From: Guadua angustifolia
Taxonomy: Eukaryota; Streptophyta; Magnoliopsida; Poales; Poaceae
Assembly: GCA_036346375.1 (NCBI GenBank)
Contig: CM070500.1
Location: 72,296,525 to 72,360,524 of the forward strand
Reading direction: 5' to 3'
Length of the DNA: 64,000 nucleotides
Of the stretch, positions 1-10,743 are shown piece after piece. Numbering within the stretch: the first letter of the stretch is position 1; every line of letters starts with the position of its first letter. The position numbers and the translations under genes are program-made. The notes under the pieces were generated by a model. The model made no database searches and had not been told where the DNA came from. It saw only the letters and a program-made list of their open reading frames with translations.

Positions 1-361
1 GCACTGCTCGCGGGCGTGCTTTCGCCACCCGCTTGCCGTGCCGCCATGTGGGTTGGGCGCCGGGCGGCAGGCGCCTCGCCACTGCCGCCTCGAACGCCAC
101 GCGGGCTGCTTTTGTGCGTCGGAGAGGGTACCCCAGCGCAAAGTACGTTGACAACAGGATTGGGATATTTATAGCCTCCAACAACTCAATTAGCTGTTTG
201 GGATGAAATGGATAAAAAATCAGCAAAACTGACACTATAGGCATGTAAAGTGCAGTAGTGTCGGCCTACCTTGTAACGGTTGATTTAAGGCATTTAATGC
301 ATAAGTACTAGTCGTTGCTACAGTACACCGTTATTACTGATATGTAAACCTCAGTAATGCC
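1..361. other. Unresolved flank, GC-rich then AT-rich
   Basis: The first 140 bases are GC-rich and the rest is AT-rich. I see no supported gene. A TATAAATA motif reads on the minus strand at 166-173 and could belong to an LTR or gene promoter running off the window. The five bases before the LTR at 362 are ATGCC, the candidate target-site duplication for that element; its partner is not in view. Confidence 0.4.
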
Positions 362-956
362 TGTAGGATCAGGATAACCGATTAGAAGGAATGTATATGA
401 GGTTTTTAAAATTATTTGGCTCTAGTACAATAATTTAGCAAGTATGATAAGAATTACAATTTCTACAATCAAGACCTAAATAATCTAGGTTTCGCTAAGT
501 GCACCAACAAACTAAGTCTAATCAAGTATAGCAATCGTATGGAGACAATAATAATCATTATAATCACTAGGAATGTAAATTACATAAATAGAGTGATAAG
601 AATGCAAACCACAGGACGAACACAAAGGATTTTTTTCCATGGTCTCAGAGACTTGCTGGTCTCCCCTAATCCATGTTGAGGCAGTTTGAACGAATCAAAC
701 TGGCTCCTTGCGCAATTGAGTCTTCTTCAAATCACAAGGGGTAGTTCTTCCTGCTTCAAGTAGGTGAGTTACAACCTTGTCTTTGAGATTGGTAAAAAGC
801 TAGGAAATGGTTCTTAAATTTTATACATTGTCTTTGAGCTTGAATCATTGATTGATGTTTTTGGTTCCATGCTTCCACCTTTTCCATGCAATGAGGAGGA
901 CCAATTTTTTCTCATACACTCAAAAGAATATATTAGTCCTTTAAACTTGATTGTCA
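362..956 (-). mobile_element. 3' LTR of a Sirevirus-like Copia element
   Basis: On the plus strand it starts TGTAGGATCAGG and ends TTGTCA, so in sense it reads TGACAA...CCTACA. Both ends mirror the Sirevirus LTR at 32578-35905 (TGTAGGGTCGAGG ... TTTGTCA). A block at 630-690 also matches that LTR at 32890-32950 (the stretch around AGACTTGCTNGTCTCC). The matching polypurine tract lies 41 bases beyond the inner end. At about 595 bp it is much shorter than the 3.3 kb LTRs of the other element, so this is a related but different family. Boundaries are inferred from this comparison. Confidence 0.6.
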
Positions 957-997
957 TTAATTATCAAAACTCAATTAAATTAGGGGCCTAGATTCTT

Positions 998-1013
998 CAA
1001 TCTCCCCCTTTTT
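998..1013 (-). other. Polypurine tract of the Sirevirus-like element
   Basis: Reads AAAAAGGGGGAGATTG on the minus strand, the plus-strand primer typical of Sireviruses. The same string occurs at 35966-35981 in the second Sirevirus of this window. It sits between the env-like ORF and the 3' LTR and fixes the orientation of the element as minus. Confidence 0.7.
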
Positions 1014-1572
1014 AGTAATTGATGACAATCTCAACAAAGATAATGGAATGAAATTTGATTTTGAGTATGCATCAAATTAGATAATGGAATGATATTTGAT
1101 TTTGAGTATGCATCAAGTCAAAATAAGTTATATACTCTAGAATTTTGCTCTTAATAGAATTTTACTTCTTTGAAAAGAAAGTAATTGATATTTGAATTGA
1201 AATGCTAGCAAAGAAACAATTTATTGCTGAAACTCCCCTAGAGGTGTGCATAGAGATATTGAGATGAAATCATGCACACTTGTGGATTTTTAGAAATTTT
1301 AGCGGAGTTTCCTCTATATATTCTATCCAAGGAAGCATGGCAATATATAGCAATTGAATAGCAACACGGTAACTATTCGTGCTCAACATTCAATAAGGCA
1401 TATGAAAGATTCAATAACCAAATGACATACTTAAGAACCATTACAAACATCCACAATAAGCACTATAAGATCCATAATAGATAGAAGGTTCAAATTTCCT
1501 AACACACACACAAGGGTTGTAAACTTACAAGATAGCATAGATAAAAACAACTTATCCTCTAGAACATATAAC

Positions 1573-2751
1573 TCATAAGCACAAGAGGTTCATAAGCTTA
1601 CAAGATAACACTGATAAAAATAGCTTATCCTCCAGAACATATAACATATAAATGCTACTATTGCTACTCCTCCTCCTCTGCATTCGTCTCCTCCTTTGGC
1701 ATAAAGTACAAAAAACAAGGAGCCCGAGAGCACCTAGGAGGAGGGAGGAGCATGCGAGCCATGCCCAAAATGACAATGATATGCCATGAAGCTGAGCTAT
1801 AGAAGCATTGAGAGCATCCACATGCTCCCGAACCTCTTCAACCATAGTATGAATCTGAACTTGATAAGAGTGCTCTTGGTCAAATCTATCCATGATGTCG
1901 AAGTGGATGCTTGCAAGAGTTGCTAGGATAGCATTTTGCGGCGGCTCATGAACATGCTTAGGCTCATGTTCTCCCTCTTGTTGATGTTGCTGTGCCATAT
2001 GGTGAAGGACTTGAGGAGCCTCACGGGACTTGTATGGCTTGTGAACTGTCTCAATAGGCCCAATGTAGCCGGTCTTTCTCTTCATTAAAGCCATGATATA
2101 TAGAACGAAGTAAATGGCCTTTGCACAGTCACGTGTAGAAGAAGCCATCTCTCTTACAATGAACTCCACCACATAAAACTTTTGATGCCACATAATCTTG
2201 CTAATTATGTTCCACGTATAGCCACGAATATCATCAAAGTTACCACTATTTGGATAAATAGTGACCTGAATGATCCTGTTGATTAGGCTAGGTTGTGGAA
2301 GAACTCCTGCTAACTTTTCTGGCCACCTTCTTCTGGCAGTGGGATCATAGAACTTGTACATTTGAGCAAGCCCAATCACCCAGTCATCGTGAATCTGAGG
2401 ATAGCCATTGTGAAATATTTCCAAAGCATGCTTAAACTCACCCTTAGAGGTAGTGCAAATCTGAGATCCAGTCATCCAAGATATTGAGTCAAAGGAATCT
2501 GGGATGAACAAGGTAGCATAAAATTGATGGATCATATCCTCCACAAAGTCACTTCGGGCACTCAGGAGCTCATACAGACTGGCTCCGAAGAACAGCTCAG
2601 GAACTCCATGAATAGAAGCATCTTGTAGATGTGATCCCAGTTGATCCGGGACCCAAATATGCAAATTCGGACATCTGTGTATATTGCACCAGTCTAGGAT
2701 CACACTAGTGCACACAGGCTCAATATATATGAATATCACAATCATACACAA
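1573..2751 (-). CDS. Env-like/accessory ORF upstream of a Sirevirus polypurine tract
   Basis: A 392-codon open frame. The first 35 or so codons (2751 to about 2642) come from an adjoining LTR fragment, so the original start is lost and the true frame is about 2641-1573. The body (FYATLFIPDSFDSISWMTG..., SGNFDDIRGYTWNIISKIM, EFIVREM) resembles proteins annotated in grasses as putative plant transposon proteins. That likeness is from memory, not a search. The C-terminal part has a heptad-like stretch (MVEEVREHVDALNASIAQL), then a strong hydrophobic segment (FWAWLACSSLLLGALGLLVF) followed by an Arg-rich tail, the layout of an envelope-like protein. It lies between the lost pol and the polypurine tract at 998-1013, the place where Sireviruses carry env-like ORFs. 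Function is inferred from position and topology only. Confidence 0.5.
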   Translation of the reverse strand: MCMIVIFIYIEPVCTSVILDWCNIHRCPNLHIWVPDQLGSHLQDASIHGVPELFFGASLYELLSARSDFVEDMIHQFYATLFIPDSFDSISWMTGSQICTTSKGEFKHALEIFHNGYPQIHDDWVIGLAQMYKFYDPTARRRWPEKLAGVLPQPSLINRIIQVTIYPNSGNFDDIRGYTWNIISKIMWHQKFYVVEFIVREMASSTRDCAKAIYFVLYIMALMKRKTGYIGPIETVHKPYKSREAPQVLHHMAQQHQQEGEHEPKHVHEPPQNAILATLASIHFDIMDRFDQEHSYQVQIHTMVEEVREHVDALNASIAQLHGISLSFWAWLACSSLLLGALGLLVFCTLCQRRRRMQRRRSSNSSIYMLYVLEDKLFLSVLSCKLMNLLCL

Positions 2752-3180
2752 CGGAATATAATAAAAGACTTCATATGTTAATTATAACCCGTTGACTGAC
2801 CTTATGGTCGACATTACATGAATATGCCACACAGAGTTAAACTAAGAATAACAAATTAAACTGCAGTGGAAAGAAAACATAGATAACCTATCAATATACC
2901 ACAGGCAGCTGATAAGTCTTGCACCCTAAACATTCATCTCTTCTGGATACTCCTCCCAAACTAGTGTAGACTCCTTCACAACTGATGATTTATTGTTGGC
3001 AAGGGTGAGTACTTAAAGCACTCAACAAGTTGTGCACAGAATACAATTCTAACATAACTATATGCAAGGTTTGTTCTAAATGAATGGATGATATGGCTAT
3101 TTTGCAATAAAGCAGTATTTATAAAAGAATACAACAAATAGATTGAAATGATTGTAAAACAAATAACAGTAATAAATAAG
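2642..3180 (-). mobile_element. Partial LTR, Tekay-like, minus orientation
   Basis: Its plus-strand text (CCGGGACCCAAATATGCAAAT..., GATCACACTAGTGCACACAG..., GTGAGTACTTAAAGCACTCAACAAG) is a diverged reverse complement of the 3' third of the solo LTR at 4389-7412. It therefore holds the last 0.5 kb of that LTR family in opposite orientation. It abuts the env-like ORF on the left and the Copia LTR remnant on the right, and truncates both. The right border near 3180 is approximate. Confidence 0.6.
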
Positions 3181-3247
3181 TTGCAACGATCAGGACACTA
3201 ATGCATACTAATGCATGAAACAATCATGCACACGATTAATTCTAGCA
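3181..3247 (-). mobile_element. Remnant of the old Copia 3' LTR
   Basis: CAACGATCAGGACACTAATG through GATTAATTCTAGCA matches the distal part of the 5' LTR (12061-12106 plus 16055-16067). Only about 67 bp survive; the rest was replaced by the Tekay-like LTR fragment to the left. The inner border TCTAGCA at 3247 is followed by a purine tract on the minus strand (TAGGGGGTGAAT, 3248-3259), which acts as the polypurine tract. Confidence 0.75.
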
Positions 3248-3259
3248 ATTCACCCCCTA

Positions 3260-4388
3260 ATCGTGTGCTGCAGATTTCACCTTCTTCACACCCAGCTTCT
3301 GTCGTAGCTCAATGAACATTACGCGACCAAGCTCCTTTGTCAGAATATCCGCAAGCTAATCACTTATGTTGATGTGCTCCACATCCACCTTGCCATTATC
3401 GACACACTCACAAATATAATGAAATTTTGTGTCGATGTGCTTACTGCAACCGTGATGAACTGGATTCTTGCATAATGCGATTGCTGATTTGTTGTCCACC
3501 AGTAGCTTGACCTTATTTGGTTCTTGCCCCATCAGGTCCCCTAGAAGCTGGCTTAACCAAACACCCTGACATGTCATCGCCGCTGCGATGTACTCTGCCT
3601 CACAGGATGAGAGCACAACAATCTTTTGCTTTTGCGATGCCCAAGTGATTAGGCTCGCACCAAAGAAGAAAGCCATCCCTGTGGTACTCTTGAGGTCGTC
3701 GACATCACCAGCCAGGTCGCTATCACTGAAACCCATCAATTCGGGCTCCATCTCATCACTTTTCTTATAGCAACAACCATAGCCAGTCGTGCATTTCACA
3801 TATCTCAATATGTGTTTTACAGTAGCCATGTGTTGCATGGTGGGCGCTTGCATGAATCTGCTCATGATGCCCAGTGCGTACGTGATGTCTGGTCTCATGT
3901 TCACCAAGTACCACAAGCTCCCAACGATGCTACAATACTCGAAGGGATTAACAACTTCCCCACAATCTTTCTTGCTTAGCTTTAGCTTGTTCTCCATGGG
4001 CGTTGCGCATGGGTTTGCAGCTATCCATGCCTGACAGCTCAAGTATCTTACTCGCATAGCTGTTTTGGCACAATGTGATCTCACCAGCTGCCTATTGCAC
4101 CTCAATTCCTAAGTAATAACTCAGGAGACCGAGGTCGCTCATACTAAAGAGCTTCATCATCTGGGACTTGAACTTAGTGATGTTATCGATGCTTGAACCG
4201 GTGATGATCAAGTCATTGACGTACACCCCGACTAGCAGAAATGATCAACCTTTTGCTCTCATATACACTGCATGGTCCATGGGGCTACGCTCAAAATCGA
4301 GCGATACTAAAGAACTGTCCAGCTTTAAGTTCAAAGCTCGCGGCGCCTATCGCAGACCGTACAACGTCTTGTGCAGCTTGAGCACCAT
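3260..4388 (-). pseudogene. Copia RT C-terminal half and RNase H
   Basis: The best open frame, 4105-3356, contains ATPMENKLKLSK, NPFEYCSIVGSLWYLVNMRPDITYA, HILRYVKCTTGYG and the RNase H part FSDSDLAGDVDDLKSTTG, WASQKQKIVVLSSCEAEY, LLVDNKSAIALCKNP, SKHIDTKFHYI. Sense text before it (4388-4110) gives LHKTLYGLRQAPRA and, after frame breaks, VNDLIITGSS and LSYYLGIEVQ, the region around the RT catalytic YVDD box, here degenerate (VYVNDL). The frame is cut at 4388 by the solo LTR and resumes at 7413 with GFINKKKGHMV. A stop follows HINISD, before the usual ADILTK motif. Non-functional. Confidence 0.9.
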
Positions 4389-7300
4389 TGTAACACCCCA
4401 ATTTTTGCTTTTCTTACATTAAAATGGTATTTTGAATTTTTGAGAAATTTTTGGGAATTTATTTGGATTTATTTGGAATTATTCTTGAGTTAAGCCATTT
4501 ACCAAATTAATTAAATAATAGAAAAGTTAAAATAAAATTTTGCTGCAAATATTTTATTTGAGTCACAAATGTCCTAAAATATTTTTGAGAATTTTTCCAG
4601 AATTTTTCTAGTATTTTTAATGCCCCAAATGAATTATTTAATTTTCGGGAATTAATTTTATTCGAAAAGGAATTAAAATCCTGATGAATAGTATTGGGCC
4701 GAATACTATGCGGCCCAGCTCGGAAAACCCTAGCGCCAAGACCGTCCGATCTTCATCCAAGGGCTCACGCTTTTGCCACGCGTTTTCCGAATCGCCACGG
4801 ACTCATGCCATGGCGCAGGGCCTGAGCTTCGGTTTCGCGCGCTTCACGGACGCCGAGGGTCAGATTTAAATGTGCCACCACCGGGTCGTGAAGCCCTAGA
4901 CGCGCCGCATCTTTTGCCCTAGCTCACGCCGTCCGAGTCGCCGCCGCCTCGCCGCATGAGCTCGCCGAAGTTCCCGAAGCCACCCGCCGCATTCTTTGAG
5001 CCGTTCCGCCACCGCCGGTCACCCTCCGCCGTCGCCGTTGGTCCCTTGGAGTTCATCTCATCACGCCGCGTCGGGAGCACCACTTCTTCACGCCGGAGGA
5101 GCTCGGGAACGCCGCGCCGCACGTCGACGTCTTCGTCTCCGGTGAAGCAGCGCCGCCGCACCGTCTCCACCGAGCCCGAGCTTCTGCCGCCGTCCGATCG
5201 CACATCAACGATCCGGATCTCGCCACGTCGTCCTTGAACAGTAAACCTCATCTCCAAACCTCATCCGTTAGATCTAGAAGCAACGGCTCGGATCGCACCG
5301 CACCGCAGCCAATCGCGTCGTGACGCGTGGCACACCGAGCCGCATCGGCGATCGCGCGACGCGGACATCGACAGCGGGGGCTCAAGACGTCACCGCACCG
5401 CACCGGTGACGTCATGCTGACGTCACGGTGGGTCCCACTGTCGCCGAAGTTGGCCGAAGTCGTCGGCGACGCCACGATGACGCTCTTGGCGTCGACGCCA
5501 AGACGGAGCCGGTCAGTGCCAACGTCAGCAAGGCCGCGTGTCACTCTTTGGTGGCGACACGTGTCAAAGATGACGCAATAATTATTTTTCCCGAAAAAGA
5601 AAATATTTATTTAATTCGGATTATTGATTTTAAATGTAATTTGAAACTTCAATTGCTCATAACTTTTGCGTTTTAACTCCGATTTGAGTGATTCCAATTT
5701 CTATAAATTTGTAAAATCAAGCTCTTTCTGTTTGTGAATTTTAATTGAATTTTTGACTTAAGTTGCTCTCTATTTTATTTATTTATTGTTGCTATTTACG
5801 TTGCGTATAGACGTTGAAGTGCCCGACGGTTTCGAGGGAGAAGTTTTGACCCAGGAGCAAGCTCAGGAACCAGAACCAGTACTTTTTGAAGGCAGGTTGT
5901 GTTTGATCATGTTGAACCCATCATAGAAAAATTATTTCGATTTAATCTATTGCATGCTAATTTAGTAAAAATTTGTTTGAATGAATTCTGGGATTAGTTA
6001 AATGCCTAGTTGCTGTATGCCACCTTGTCGTATATAATTGTAGGCCATGAATCATTTGTCACCCTAGGTTGTGGATTAATAGTTGGACATTAATAATTTA
6101 CCAACATGGGTTGGTAGACCGTAAGTAGTGTGCTTAGCCCTGCCACGTGGATATTTCAAGATTTTTGAATATCAAAGTTAATATTGACTTAATGAGATAT
6201 GGAACGTGTTTTGTGAATGAGACATGTGTTATTGAGTTGATGATAGCACGTGGTGCAATGGTAAAGAACCAGGGTGGGAAAAATGATTTAGACAGGGGCA
6301 AGTGGCAAGATTGTTTCTGGTGGGCCAAGAGTGGCAACTGGGCGGTCGTATTTGGTTTTTGTTGGTTTTGTTGTGGAGATCACACTTGGTTAGTCTTGCC
6401 TCGGTCAACTAAGGACTTAACCTTGCGAGCATTTGAACTGAGTCTTTCATACAACCACAAGCTCCGTAATGGGACGGCCTAGCCGAGTAAACCGGGAAAT
6501 CTATTCTTTGGTACTGTCGTGGTGGTGTGGGGCCGGAGGAGCGGTGAGAACTCACATGGCGCAAGAGGGGGCCCCGGTGTGGTAACCATCCCTCCAAAGT
6601 TGAAACCTTAGCGCAAGATCGGGTTTAGACGGAACTTTGGAAAGGCTTTGTTACTAAGTTATTTGCCTTGGTGGTATTTGACCAGATCTTGTGGGTAAAG
6701 TGTATAACCTCTACAGAGTGTACAACCTATTCGAATAGCCGTGCTCACGGTATTGAGCATCGCTCGGTGATTACAGTCAAGGGTTAGATTTTCATGAAAA
6801 TGACTTGTTTATGGAAAATGCTTGGGTTGGTAATGATGAACTTGACTTAAGACGGGAAAATGATTTACAATTGAAATGTTTGTGAAAGCTACTATTCCTA
6901 CTACTTTTTTACTACTTTGCAATCTATTACTGTTTATCTTGAATGTTGTACTGCACATGAACCGAAGCCTATCCTTTGTACAAAGCCTTGCATGTAGAAT
7001 ATTAGAATTGCATTCTGTGCGTGACTTGCTGAGTGCTCAAAGTACTCACCCCCACAACAACACAACTTCAGTTGAAGAAGAAGCAACCCCTGCTCAGGAG
7101 GAGGAGTATCAGGAGGAGCCGATTTAACTAAGGAGCGAGCCGATCGATTGCTCGTGGCAAATTGGTTGGCGCCACGAGTTTATTTTATTTCCGCTGCATT
7201 TGAATATTTTAATAAGTCATCGCCCTGCGAGGCGTATCTTTGTAACTTGACCATGAGGTCGAACAACTAGTTGAGTATTTAATTAAAGTACTCTATTATT

Positions 7301-7412
7301 TTGTTGGTTATGACTGTGATATGTACCAATGTTGAGACTGTGTGCACTAGCATGATCCTGGACTAGTGCTGAATACACAGAGGGTCCGGATTTGCACATT
7401 CGGGTCCCGACA
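4389..7412 (+). mobile_element. Solo LTR, 3.0 kb, inserted in Copia RT
   Basis: Begins TGTAACACCCC and ends GGGTCCCGACA, and is flanked by the perfect 5 bp duplication ACCAT (4384-4388 and 7413-7417). Removing it rejoins the Copia RT frame. It has no internal coding domain, primer site or polypurine tract, as expected for a solo LTR left by unequal recombination. Interior: AT-rich 0.3 kb, then a GC-rich CpG-dense block at about 4690-5580, then AT-rich sequence. The end sequences and length fit Tekay/Del-type Gypsy LTRs of grasses; the lineage is inferred. Short ORFs within (for example 4956-5237 or 6147-6482) show no recognisable domain. Confidence 0.85.
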
Positions 7413-8127
7413 ACCATGTGCCCCTTCTTCTTATTGATGAAGCCAGGAGGTTGGTGCACATACACCTCCTCAGCTAGATCACCATTCAAGAATGCCTATT
7501 TGACATTCATATGGTGAATTTTCCAACCTCCATGTGTCTCCAGTGCGATGATAAGTTGCACGTCCATCCTTGCGACTGGCGCAAAGACTTCATCAAAATC
7601 CACCCCCTGCTGTTGAGCATAACCTTTAGCCACAAAGCGAGCTTTGTGCTTCACAATGTTACCTTCGGGGTCTTTTTACCTTTGAACACCCATTTGAGCC
7701 CGGTGGCTCTATGCCCGTCAGGCAATTTGGTGAGCTCCCATGTGTTGTTACCAATGATGGAATTCATCTCCTCCTCCATGGCACTCTCCCAACATGGCTC
7801 CTTAAGCGCTTCTTCAACGCTTGCAGGCTCCTCTACACCTAGCAGGCAAAGCCCACTATCCTCGATGTTGTGGATGGATGTCGTGTCGTAGATGTTTGTC
7901 ATCCTCTCGTACCGATTCAGCTCACCCCTTGAGTTGGGTGTCGCGTCAGGAGGTGGTGTAGCCCACTCTACACCAGGTGTTGCAGCTCTGATGTCGTGGG
8001 TGTGCTTGGTCCTGCCTCCTACAATCGACGAGAATGGCATACTCCACCATGAACGTGCCAACAACATCAGGATCAGTGAGATCTGACTACCATGGCCACG
8101 GTTTGTCCTCCTCGAATATGATATCAC
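7413..8127 (-). pseudogene. Copia RT N-terminal half
   Basis: Sense frames give EPASVEEALKEPCWESAMEEEM, NTWELTKLPDGHRATGLKWVFKGKK, then (shifted frame) KHKARFVAKGYAQQQGVDFDEVF and AFLNGDLAEEVYVHQPPGF. These are the conserved RT entry motifs of Copia polyproteins. The frame runs into the solo LTR at 7412. Upstream of the RT lies a Ser/Pro-rich linker (PGVEWATPPPDATPNSRGE). At least one frameshift separates 8127-7651 from 7489-7413. Confidence 0.9.
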
Positions 8128-8283
8128 GTGTCACATGCAAGTTCTTTGCCTTCGGATCGTAGATGCGATAGGCTTTGGAGCCATCCTCGTAGTCAAGGAA
8201 GACCATCGGCGTAGATCTGTCATCCAGCTTGGTGACGCCGGGGCCAACCTTCTTGACGTGCGCTACACATCTGAACGTGCAGA

Positions 8284-8434
8284 AGTAGTGCACCTTGGGT
8301 TTCCTCTTGTACCAAGCCTCATACGACATGTACAAGACTCCGAGTAGTGCACCTTGGGTTTCCTCTTGTACAAGACTCATACGACATGTACAAGACTCCG
8401 AGTAGTGCACCTTGGGTTTCCTCTTGTACAAGAC
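8284..8434 (-). repeat. Tandem duplication inside the Copia integrase/RT linker
   Basis: About 2.6 copies of a unit close to 60 bp (GTAGTGCACCTTGGGTTTCC ... GACATGTACAAGACTCCGA) stand head to tail. The unit encodes YKRKPKVHY at the integrase C-terminal end, where intact elements have one copy. It duplicates the coding text in two frames and breaks the reading frame. Confidence 0.85.
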
Positions 8435-9092
8435 TTTGAGTCAGTGCCCAGTTGAGAATGTGTACAACGATCTTCACTACCTCAACCAAAACTCTGGTGG
8501 CATGCTCTTGCTTTTTAGCAAGCTGCGTGCCATCTCCACGATTGTCTGGTTCCTCCTCTCGACAACACCGTTCTGCTGTGGTGAGTAGGGGGCAGTAGTG
8601 TACCGCTTAATCCCAAGCTCATCACAGTAGTCGTTGAACTCGGTGGAGTTGAACTCCCCTCCTTGATCTGTATGGAACGCCTTGAGCTTCACATCAAGCT
8701 CTTTCCCCGCCATGGCTTTGATCCTCTTGAAAAATTTGAAAGCCTCATCCTTGGTCTTGAGTACCTCCAACCACATATATCTACTATGATCTTCAACGAT
8801 CAGCATAAAATAGCGGTCACCTCCTGGTGTAGGTGGAGAGATCAGCCCGCAGAGATCATTGCACTAGCTCCAACCAACGCTTAGCACGATATGACATGGC
8901 CTAAGGGAATGGAGCGCGGTGCTATTTGGCAAGTGCACAGCTGTTGCAGAACTGCTGCACATGGTCAATGATCGGAACGCCTTCCACCATCTTCTTAAGG
9001 CCTAACTCCCACAACGAGCGAAAATTGAGGTGATCGTAGCCCATGCCACAGCCATGCAGCCTCGTTCGCCTTCGCCAGTAGGCATACGGGTG
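8435..9092 (-). pseudogene. Copia integrase with pre-integrase region
   Basis: The open stretch 8806-8477 holds the catalytic core: D in VEDHSRYMWLEV, D in FHTDQGGEFNS and E in NGVVERRNQTIVEMARSL give the complete DDE triad, followed by PPEFWLR. Upstream (9060-8880) broken frames give HLNFRSLWELGLKKMVEGVP and FCNSCALAKHRAPF, the GAG-pre-integrase zinc motif. A stop after FWLR and the tandem duplication at 8284-8434 end the frame. Confidence 0.85.
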
Positions 9093-9492
9093 TAGCCAGG
9101 TTCAGTGTCCTGGTGTATAGTCTATTCCTAGACCGCTACACCCGTGCCAGCAGTTGTCGTTCACGATCGAAGATGCAAAGCTTGCCATCCTCAATGGCAA
9201 CCTTACAGCCGCTCTCGTCAAGCTGGCCAAGGCTGATGATGTTGCTCCAGAGCCAAGGTATGTAGTACACATCGGTGAGCAGCTTGTGCTCCTAGTTCTT
9301 GCATCGGAACATCACGACACCCTTGTTACGAATCTCCACCACTGAGCCATCTCTGAATTTCACCGTTCCTCGCACCGACTCATCAAGCGATGTGAGCATC
9401 AACTTGCGGCCAGTCATGTGGTTACTGGCGCCTGTGTCCGAGTACCACACACCGTCGTTGTCTTCCACCGGGATTACCTTCTCCTCATTGAG
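9093..9492 (-). pseudogene. Copia protease region
   Basis: Frame 9500-9292 contains DGVWYSDTGASNHMTG. The DTGA is the aspartic protease active site of Copia elements. It is followed by LMLTSLDESVRGTVKFRDGSVVEIRNKGVVMF. Its upstream junction to gag is interrupted by the hAT insertion at 9493-10743, so the reported ORF start further upstream is transposon read-through. Downstream text to 9093 (VYYIPWLWSNIISLGQL) continues in another frame. Confidence 0.85.
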
Positions 9493-10743
9493 CACAGGTG
9501 AAAACGGGTTGGGTAATACCTGACTCGTATCCGTATCCGGGATAAATTTATCCAAAATTGCAGGTATGGGTTCGGGTACTTTTGGTTCAGGTACGGATTT
9601 GGGTACTACTCGGATAATTTTTATTCGAATATGGATCAGATATGGGATAGAAGATACCCAATGAAAACGGGTCGGATACAGGTACACAATGGGTAATTAC
9701 CACTGGGTACCTGGTGAAACTGTCACTCCCGGCTCCCAGCCAAAACGATCATAACTTTTTACTCCGAACTCCGATTTAGGTGATCTTGGACTCTATGTGA
9801 AGCTTATTAAGAGGGCTATAATCTGCACCCATTTTTAATATTTAAGCAATCATAAATATTTTTAAATATCATAAAAACATAGACTCTAATGTAGTCACTC
9901 AAGCCTAAAATCTGATTTTCGAAATCCTTCACAAACACTTGATCAAAAGCGTAACTACAAGTTAGCAAGAGTCAATAAGATCCAATATTGAGCCATGTAA
10001 TGATCAACTCATGATCAACACAATTTTGCAAAACACATTTGCATATAAACTGAGAAGCTATGAGATCAATCCTCTAGCTATGTAAGGATCAACACATGAT
10101 CCTGACACTTTGCAAATTGAGATCTTCATGCACGCATGATGAACTTTATTTCATTTGTTAATTGTACTCTATATGTTGAACTATGTGTTTGAATTGAACT
10201 CTATGTGTGCCGAAGTCTATGTGTGAATTGCATTCTTTGTGTTGGACTATATGTGTTAATTAGACTTTATGTTGAACTATGCATGTTTATTGGCCTTTAT
10301 GTGTTGAATTATGTATTAATTAGACTCTATGTTGGATTATGTGTGTTTATTGAACTCTATGTGTTAGATTATATATTAATTAGACTCTATGTTGGAGTAC
10401 GTGTATTTATTCAACTCTATGTGTTGTCTTATATCTTAATTTGGCTCTATGTGTTGAATTATGTGTGATAATTGGACCATATGTGTTAGTTAAATTATTT
10501 TTATCACATACTTTGATCCTAAGTAGTTTGCGTATTATTCGACTAAGTACCCGTTATCCGTATTGTACCTGTCCGTATAATATCCGGTATCTGTTTTCTA
10601 CCCATTCGTAAATACCCGGTATCCGTATCTGTATCCTACCCGATTTTCCACTACCCATACCCGTACCCATATCCGAAAAAAATAATTAGGGTAGGTACAA
10701 GGTGACCTATTACCTGACCGTATCCGACCCGTTTTCACCCCTA
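9493..10743. mobile_element. hAT-type element with TATCCG/TACCCG subterminal arrays
   Basis: Flanked by the perfect 8 bp duplication TCATTGAG (9485-9492 and 10744-10751), the hallmark of hAT insertion. Terminal inverted repeats are CACAGGTGAAAACGGGT on the left and, reversed, TAGGGGTGAAAACGGGT on the right; the left outer bases are diverged. Both ends (9500-9710 and 10540-10740) carry many short GGGTACCC/TATCCG-type motifs. The centre (10140-10500) is a degenerate array of about 55 bp around CTCTATGTGTTGAATTATGTG. No transposase is visible, so it is non-autonomous. Confidence 0.85.
10170..10480 (+). repeat. Minisatellite inside the hAT element
   Basis: Five to six imperfect units of roughly 50-60 bp based on CTCTATGTGTTGAATTATGTG with TTAATTAGACTCTATG. 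It creates the spurious cysteine/leucine/tyrosine-rich ORF 10205-10468. Confidence 0.75.

Noticed and set aside
4956..5676. Several ORFs in the GC-rich part of the 3.0 kb solo LTR
   Set aside because: Overlapping frames on both strands, serine/arginine-biased, with no motif; explained by base composition.
10205..10468. Cys/Leu/Tyr-rich ORF suggestive of a membrane peptide
   Set aside because: It is a translated minisatellite inside a hAT element.
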